From CAZOOA01 sp964581355 (GTDB lineage Bacteria > Bacillota > Dethiobacteria > DTU022 > UBA8154): 16,714 bases of DNA. The stretch's first letter is position 1. Each line of letters starts with the position of its first letter. A program made the translations under genes and the position numbers. The notes below the pieces were generated by a model. The model worked only from the letters and a program-made list of their open reading frames with translations. It was not told where the DNA came from and did no database searches. Of this stretch, positions 12,992-16,714 are shown one piece after another. Where the stretch lies: positions 1-16,714 of the forward strand of contig CAZOOA010000062.1 in the NCBI GenBank assembly GCA_964581355.1, read 5' to 3'.

Positions 12992-14752
12992 TTACTCCAT
13001 TTTTACTTCAAACACTTCCTTGGGCTCGGCCAGGTAAAACCGCTCGCCGGGGTTTAAGAAATAGGATTTGCCCGGCTCCAGCTTTTCGTTGGACGATAAG
13101 AACGTGCCGTTGGAAGAGGAATCTTCGACTGCAAACTTCTGGCTGCGTTCGTCAAAGCGCACCGTGCAGTGTTTCCGGCTGATCTCTTCATTGGACTGGG
13201 GATAGACCAGCTGGGCCATACGGGGATCCCGGCCGATAACGAGCTGCCCTTCAACCAGTTCAATGGTCTGACCGGCAAAGTTGCCTGAAACACCTTTCAG
13301 CACAGGCTTGGGGCCTGAAGGTTTGGCTTTGGTGACCGGTGAAGCCGCTGCCGGGGCTTCCTGCTTGGCCCGTGTCACCGGGGCAGCAGAGGTGACAGAA
13401 GACTGCTGGACCGGCGGCAGCGAGGGTTTGGGGGGTGCCGGGGGTGGCGTCGAGCCTGCCCCGACCCCGGCCGGAGCGGTGGCGGCCTGTTTCTTTTTGC
13501 CCATGCTGAGGAAAACAACGACTAATATCACCACCAGCAGGGCTGCAGCAACGCCGGCTCCAATGATCAACGGGCTTATGCCCCCTCCCCCTTGTTCGAA
13601 AATATTGGAAGCTGCCGATACGGGGCCGTCCTCGAAATTGCCTCCACCCAGGGGCTTAACCGTAGCCGTGTAGGCCCCGGCCCCCAAGCCCTGGATAGTA
13701 TCGCTGAAATCAAACCGGGTTGACCCGGATCCAGCCCCTTCTGAAGCCACCGGCTCCCCTTCTTTGAACAGGGTAATCTCGTAACCGGAGGCATCGTTTA
13801 TTCCCGACCAGCTCAAGACGCCGTCAGAGGAAAACTGCGGCCGGTCGATCTGGGCCAGGGCCACGATTTCTTCTATAATATCATCCTCTTCCGCCTCCGC
13901 GGGATCCGGAGCCGCAGGGGCAGCACCCGCCGCCAGGAAAGGAATGTCGCGGCTGCGCAGGACATCGGTAGCAGCATCAATGGCTACGGCGGCGTTGATG
14001 CCCGTGGGGATCGCATCGGTCCCCCGGACCACACCCCGGCTGTTAATCCCGATTACCTGGCCGTGCTCATTCACCAAAGGACCTCCCGAGTTCCCGCCGC
14101 TGATCATGGTGTCAATCTGGAAACCGGGCACCCCTTCAAAAGAAATTATCCGGCTGATAATCCCTTTTGTCACTGTGGCATCGGTATAATAGGCGGCGGT
14201 CAAATCGGAGAGGAGCTCGGCATCCACGGGATAACCGATGGCCCAGACATCATCTCCCCGGCTGATCATATCGCTGCTGCCCAGTTCCAGGGGCACATAC
14301 CCGAAAAGACGCTGTCCCGGGTCAATCTCCAGGATGGCCACATCGGAGGAACGCAGCGGCACATCAACGGTTACGGGAACATAGTCGTCCCGGGCCCTGT
14401 AGATATATAGATTGATTTCATCGGGTTCAAAAACCCATTCCGGGTCAAGATCCCGTCCCCAGGTGGTATCCACCACGTGCCAGTTGGTTATAGCGTAGCG
14501 AAACTCTCCGCCGGCATCGTCACCCACCATGAAGCCCGACCCCATGCTGACCATCAGCTCCACTTCCCCGGTATTGGGATTGCGAAAGGCCGAGCGGAAC
14601 GGTTCCCTGTCGGGGAACTCCCAGGCAATCCGGACGACACTTTTGGCCGCTTCTTCGATAGGACTTGCCAAAGCGGTCCCGCTGAATGAAAGCAGCATTG
14701 CCAGGACCAGGAAATATAAGAAAATACGACTGCAGGTTGCACCTTTACCCAT
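12992..14752 (-). CDS. Membrane trypsin-like (HtrA-type) protease with cytoplasmic FHA tail
   Basis: A 586-residue protein. Signal sequence 1-29; trypsin-like domain about 33-270 with catalytic H92 (TNWHVV), D137 (SSDVAIL) and S222 (GGNSGGP); acidic hinge; a fibronectin-III-like domain (about 303-385); membrane helix (about 394-417) followed by GKKK; Pro/Ala/Thr-rich linker; FHA domain (about 488-586) with IGRD (506-509), SRKH (525-528) and SSSNGT (545-550). No PDZ domain is seen. The basic residues after the helix put FHA in the cytoplasm and the protease outside. A phosphothreonine signal inside could therefore recruit or control an extracytoplasmic protease. The ATG at 14752 is preferred to the adjoining TTG at 14755; the GGGGG ribosome site is rather distant. 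It is 53 bases after the preceding phosphatase gene and overlaps the signals of the next. Confidence 0.93.
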   Translation of the reverse strand: MGKGATCSRIFLYFLVLAMLLSFSGTALASPIEEAAKSVVRIAWEFPDREPFRSAFRNPNTGEVELMVSMGSGFMVGDDAGGEFRYAITNWHVVDTTWGRDLDPEWVFEPDEINLYIYRARDDYVPVTVDVPLRSSDVAILEIDPGQRLFGYVPLELGSSDMISRGDDVWAIGYPVDAELLSDLTAAYYTDATVTKGIISRIISFEGVPGFQIDTMISGGNSGGPLVNEHGQVIGINSRGVVRGTDAIPTGINAAVAIDAATDVLRSRDIPFLAAGAAPAAPDPAEAEEDDIIEEIVALAQIDRPQFSSDGVLSWSGINDASGYEITLFKEGEPVASEGAGSGSTRFDFSDTIQGLGAGAYTATVKPLGGGNFEDGPVSAASNIFEQGGGGISPLIIGAGVAAALLVVILVVVFLSMGKKKQAATAPAGVGAGSTPPPAPPKPSLPPVQQSSVTSAAPVTRAKQEAPAAASPVTKAKPSGPKPVLKGVSGNFAGQTIELVEGQLVIGRDPRMAQLVYPQSNEEISRKHCTVRFDERSQKFAVEDSSSNGTFLSSNEKLEPGKSYFLNPGERFYLAEPKEVFEVKME

Positions 14753-14805
14753 CAACTAACCATCCCCCTTTGTTTTGTTTTTTCTTTTCCTTTTACCGCA
14801 CCGAT

Positions 14806-15747
14806 TCACCCCACCGTTTTCACTGCTTCAGTTGCCTGGCAGGATAAGATCACAACCGTAATATTGTCCTGGTGTTTTATCTTCTTGGAAAGCGCTTCAC
14901 CAACCAGGAGCTCGGCCGTAAGCAAGGACCCTTCCTGGATAATATCGGCCATCTCCTGGAGCGAGAGGGCATTGTAGAGGCCGTCGCTGCAGATCATCAC
15001 CGCGTCATTCGGTTTCAGGGTCAGCGGCTGGGCACACTGCTCAATTTCGGGAATCTCAGCCAGGCCCAGGTAACTGGTAAGGTAACCCCGCTCCGGGTGA
15101 TTTTCAGCCTCATCCCGGGTTATGCGCTTGTTTTTTACCTCCTCCTTTAACTGGTTTGCATAAATATGATCCTTGTTGAGCTGCAGCAGTTGGCCATCCC
15201 TGCAGAGGTAAATCCGGCTGTCGCCTGCAGAAACCCAGTACAGTTGATCTGCATGGATTGCAGCAGCCACCAGGGTTGTACCCATCTCAATAACTTCTCC
15301 ATCTTTTAAGGCCAAATCAAAAACCGTGGCATTGGCCACCTGCAGGGAGAGCAGCAGCTTTTCCTGGATGGAGATACCCGGCTCTTCCCGGGCATACTCC
15401 TTTATAAAAGCGCTGACAGCCCCGTGGCTTGCTTCCTGGCCTACAGAAAGACCTCCCATCCCGTCGGCCACCACTGCAAATACACCATTTTTCTCCACCT
15501 GTTCCCGGTCTTCCAGGTTGGAAACAGCAAAGGCATCCTCCTGTCTTTCCCGGGCTCCCTGGTGTTGGAAGTTGGAGGGAAAAACAACTATTTCCCGGGT
15601 AAGCCGGGCACACACCGGGGCTTCCTTCCTATCCTGTTTTTCCCCTTTACCTGACCTGGTCCTGTTCAGCTGTTTGGTTTCTTGATCACTTTTCTGCCGG
15701 GTCGCTGCATTTTTTTGTTCTTTTTTGTTTTTCAGCCAGTTAATCAT
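14806..15747 (-). CDS. PP2C-type Ser/Thr protein phosphatase with basic N-terminal extension
   Basis: A 313-residue protein. The first 55 residues are highly charged and Lys/Arg-rich (NWLKNKKEQKN region), with no homology recognised; they might contact membrane or nucleic acid. The PP2C domain (about 58-305) has all expected residues: RQED (D71), ADGMGG (D95), GTT, SAGDSR (D176), CSDGL (D255) and HQDN (D294). It is therefore expected to be an active Mn/Mg-dependent phosphatase countering the block's kinases. The ATG at 15747 is chosen because AAGGAG and GGGAAGAG lie upstream; the longer frame back to 15804 begins with TTG and lacks a ribosome site. With the dyad and -10-like site upstream, it is a likely first gene of its own transcript. 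It differs clearly from the second PP2C, so this is not a recent duplication. Confidence 0.93.
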   Translation of the reverse strand: MINWLKNKKEQKNAATRQKSDQETKQLNRTRSGKGEKQDRKEAPVCARLTREIVVFPSNFQHQGARERQEDAFAVSNLEDREQVEKNGVFAVVADGMGGLSVGQEASHGAVSAFIKEYAREEPGISIQEKLLLSLQVANATVFDLALKDGEVIEMGTTLVAAAIHADQLYWVSAGDSRIYLCRDGQLLQLNKDHIYANQLKEEVKNKRITRDEAENHPERGYLTSYLGLAEIPEIEQCAQPLTLKPNDAVMICSDGLYNALSLQEMADIIQEGSLLTAELLVGEALSKKIKHQDNITVVILSCQATEAVKTVG

Positions 15748-15838
15748 CTCTTCCCAGAATCTCCTTAAATCAGTTTTTTTTGACCACAGTATCGCCCAAT
15801 TCAACAGCTGCCTGGAAAAAAATGTCCAAGTTTGATCA

Positions 15839-15887
15839 ATCTTACTTCATTGAAACCCGTTTTGTATATCACCCCTTTGGGTGATAT
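15839..15887 (-). promoter_or_regulatory. Dyad operator B and -10-like site before the first PP2C gene
   Basis: On the plus strand ATATCACCC (15866-15874) and GGGTGATAT (15879-15887) form a perfect 9-base dyad with a 4-base spacer. On the minus strand TAAGAT (15844-15839) lies 22 bases downstream of GGGTGATA. No good -35 is seen. The dyad and its flanking CAA match operator A before the sortase, with the same orientation and nearly the same distance to the -10-like hexamer. Confidence 0.65.
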
Positions 15888-15934
15888 TGCCCTGCCGGGG
15901 GATAACTGCCACCTTTCTGCCATTATTGACCAAT

Positions 15935-16540
15935 TTATGGAATGTTTTGGCCGTCCAACAGCTTGTAAAAATTGGCCCTGACAATCAGGCGGTGGGTGGC
16001 AGAGCTGTCTTTGGGTTCACAGGTTTGAAGAGTTAACGCGGGATAGTCCGTTGAATCTATAACACTCCAATCGTCAGGTTCTACAATCCGGTTCCAGGCC
16101 ACACGGTAGACCAGCAGCTGATCGGCAACTTCCAGGTAAACAAAATCACCCTCTTCCAGCCGATCCAGCTCACGGAAAAAGGCTGCATTACCCCGCCGGT
16201 GTGCAGCAAAGGCCACATTTCCCGACCTGGTGCTGGGGAGATCACTCATACCAAAGTGAACGGGCGCCTCCTGCAGCAGATCATCATCAAAAACATCCCC
16301 GTAAATGGGTTCTAGATCCAGGCCTATATCCGGAATAACCAGCCGCACAGACTGCCATTCCTCCAGGACCAGTTCCCGCTGGTCCCTGGCTTCATCTTCC
16401 TCTTGGTTTTCCACCGGGTTTTCCTCTACCCAGCCAACACTGCCATGCGTACTCTCTGGTTCAGGGTCATCAGGCTGGGAAGGGAACAGCAGAGGATAGC
16501 CCAGCAGCGCCAGACCGCCAAAAACCAGCAGCAGGCCCAC
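15935..16540 (-). CDS. Sortase (transpeptidase for surface proteins)
   Basis: A 201-residue protein from the in-frame GTG at 16540, the only usual start codon available. An N-terminal membrane helix (about 2-19) is followed by an acidic linker (22-60) and a sortase beta-barrel (about 62-193). Catalytic residues are H114 (AAHR), C174 (TLQTCEP) and R184 (HRLIVR). Sortases cleave a C-terminal LPxT-type signal outside the membrane and attach the protein to the wall. The sole sorting signal in the window is LPQTD in the protein at 5003-6226. The start is doubtful: an ATG at 16560 with a GGTGA ribosome site would give a typical MEK-IWLAVG start, but is out of frame by one base at a run of five T (16552-16556). 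The subclass cannot be assigned with confidence. Confidence 0.9.
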   Translation of the reverse strand: MGLLLVFGGLALLGYPLLFPSQPDDPEPESTHGSVGWVEENPVENQEEDEARDQRELVLEEWQSVRLVIPDIGLDLEPIYGDVFDDDLLQEAPVHFGMSDLPSTRSGNVAFAAHRRGNAAFFRELDRLEEGDFVYLEVADQLLVYRVAWNRIVEPDDWSVIDSTDYPALTLQTCEPKDSSATHRLIVRANFYKLLDGQNIP

Positions 16541-16614
16541 CGCCAGCCATATTTTTCCATATTCACCGTTACTTTGCAGGAGAGCTCATTCCCTTCCAGG
16601 AAAACTATACTTTT

Positions 16615-16661
16615 ATTTTACTCTGAGGGAGCATTTTCGCCTATCACCCTTAAGGGTGATA
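16615..16661 (-). promoter_or_regulatory. Dyad operator A and -10-like site before the sortase gene
   Basis: Positions 16642-16661 are a perfect 20-base palindrome: TATCACCCTT followed by AAGGGTGATA. On the minus strand TAAAAT (16620-16615) lies 21 bases downstream. There is no clear -35. The 11 bases CAATATCACCC and the 8 bases GGGTGATA are identical to operator B; only the four central bases differ. The rest of the right edge (16662-16714) shows no gene. Confidence 0.65.
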
Positions 16662-16714
16662 TTGAGTGGTGGGAAAAGATTATGAGGCATAAATGCGGGT
16701 AAAAATAAAACCGG

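Noticed and set aside
5003..15804. TerY-phosphorylation triad or a type VI secretion regulatory set
   Set aside because: Kinase, PP2C and FHA genes occur in both, but there is no von Willebrand A (TerY) protein and no secretion structural gene in the window.

Overview
All twelve genes are on the minus strand, so transcription runs from the right edge to the left. The combination points to a Gram-positive anaerobe of the Clostridia/Peptococcaceae type (Bacillota): a sortase with a wall-anchored substrate, a SpoIIE-type phosphatase, strong AGGAGG ribosome sites, moderately GC-rich DNA, and Ser/Thr kinases that begin with a small Cys4 ribbon. The genus cannot be named from the sequence alone. 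No mobile element, CRISPR array, tRNA or rRNA was seen.

Right block (about 16661 to 5003). In transcription order: sortase, PP2C phosphatase, trypsin-like membrane protease with a cytoplasmic FHA tail, second PP2C phosphatase, soluble ribbon-FHA protein, Ser/Thr kinase with internal FHA and MORN repeats, three-domain BIG2 surface protein, second Ser/Thr kinase with MORN repeats, and a wall protein with an LPQTD sorting signal. Gaps are 6 to 187 bases. A strong intrinsic terminator (4907-4957) ends the block. Two near-identical dyads (TATCACCC-N4-GGGTGATA) lie upstream of the sortase and of the first PP2C gene, each 21-22 bases from a -10-like hexamer, which suggests one regulator controls both.

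The block reads as a trans-envelope phosphorylation module. Kinase, phosphatase and FHA domains sit in the cytoplasm. MORN repeats, a trypsin-like protease domain, BIG2 domains and the LPQTD protein sit outside. Single membrane segments flanked by basic residues join the two sides. By inference, kinase activity set by wall or surface state would be read by FHA domains, one of which is fused to an outside protease. I do not recognise this as a named system.

Left block (4801 to 84). A separate transcription unit with its own candidate promoter encodes a B12-binding protein with CarH-like photoreceptor signatures but no DNA-binding domain, then (overlapping it) a PAS-SpoIIE phosphatase, then a pseudo-receiver/PAS/PAS/GGDEF/HD-GYP enzyme of cyclic-di-GMP metabolism. 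This looks like a sensor-to-phosphatase pair next to a second-messenger enzyme. Its link to the right block is only proximity and the shared theme of reversible phosphorylation.
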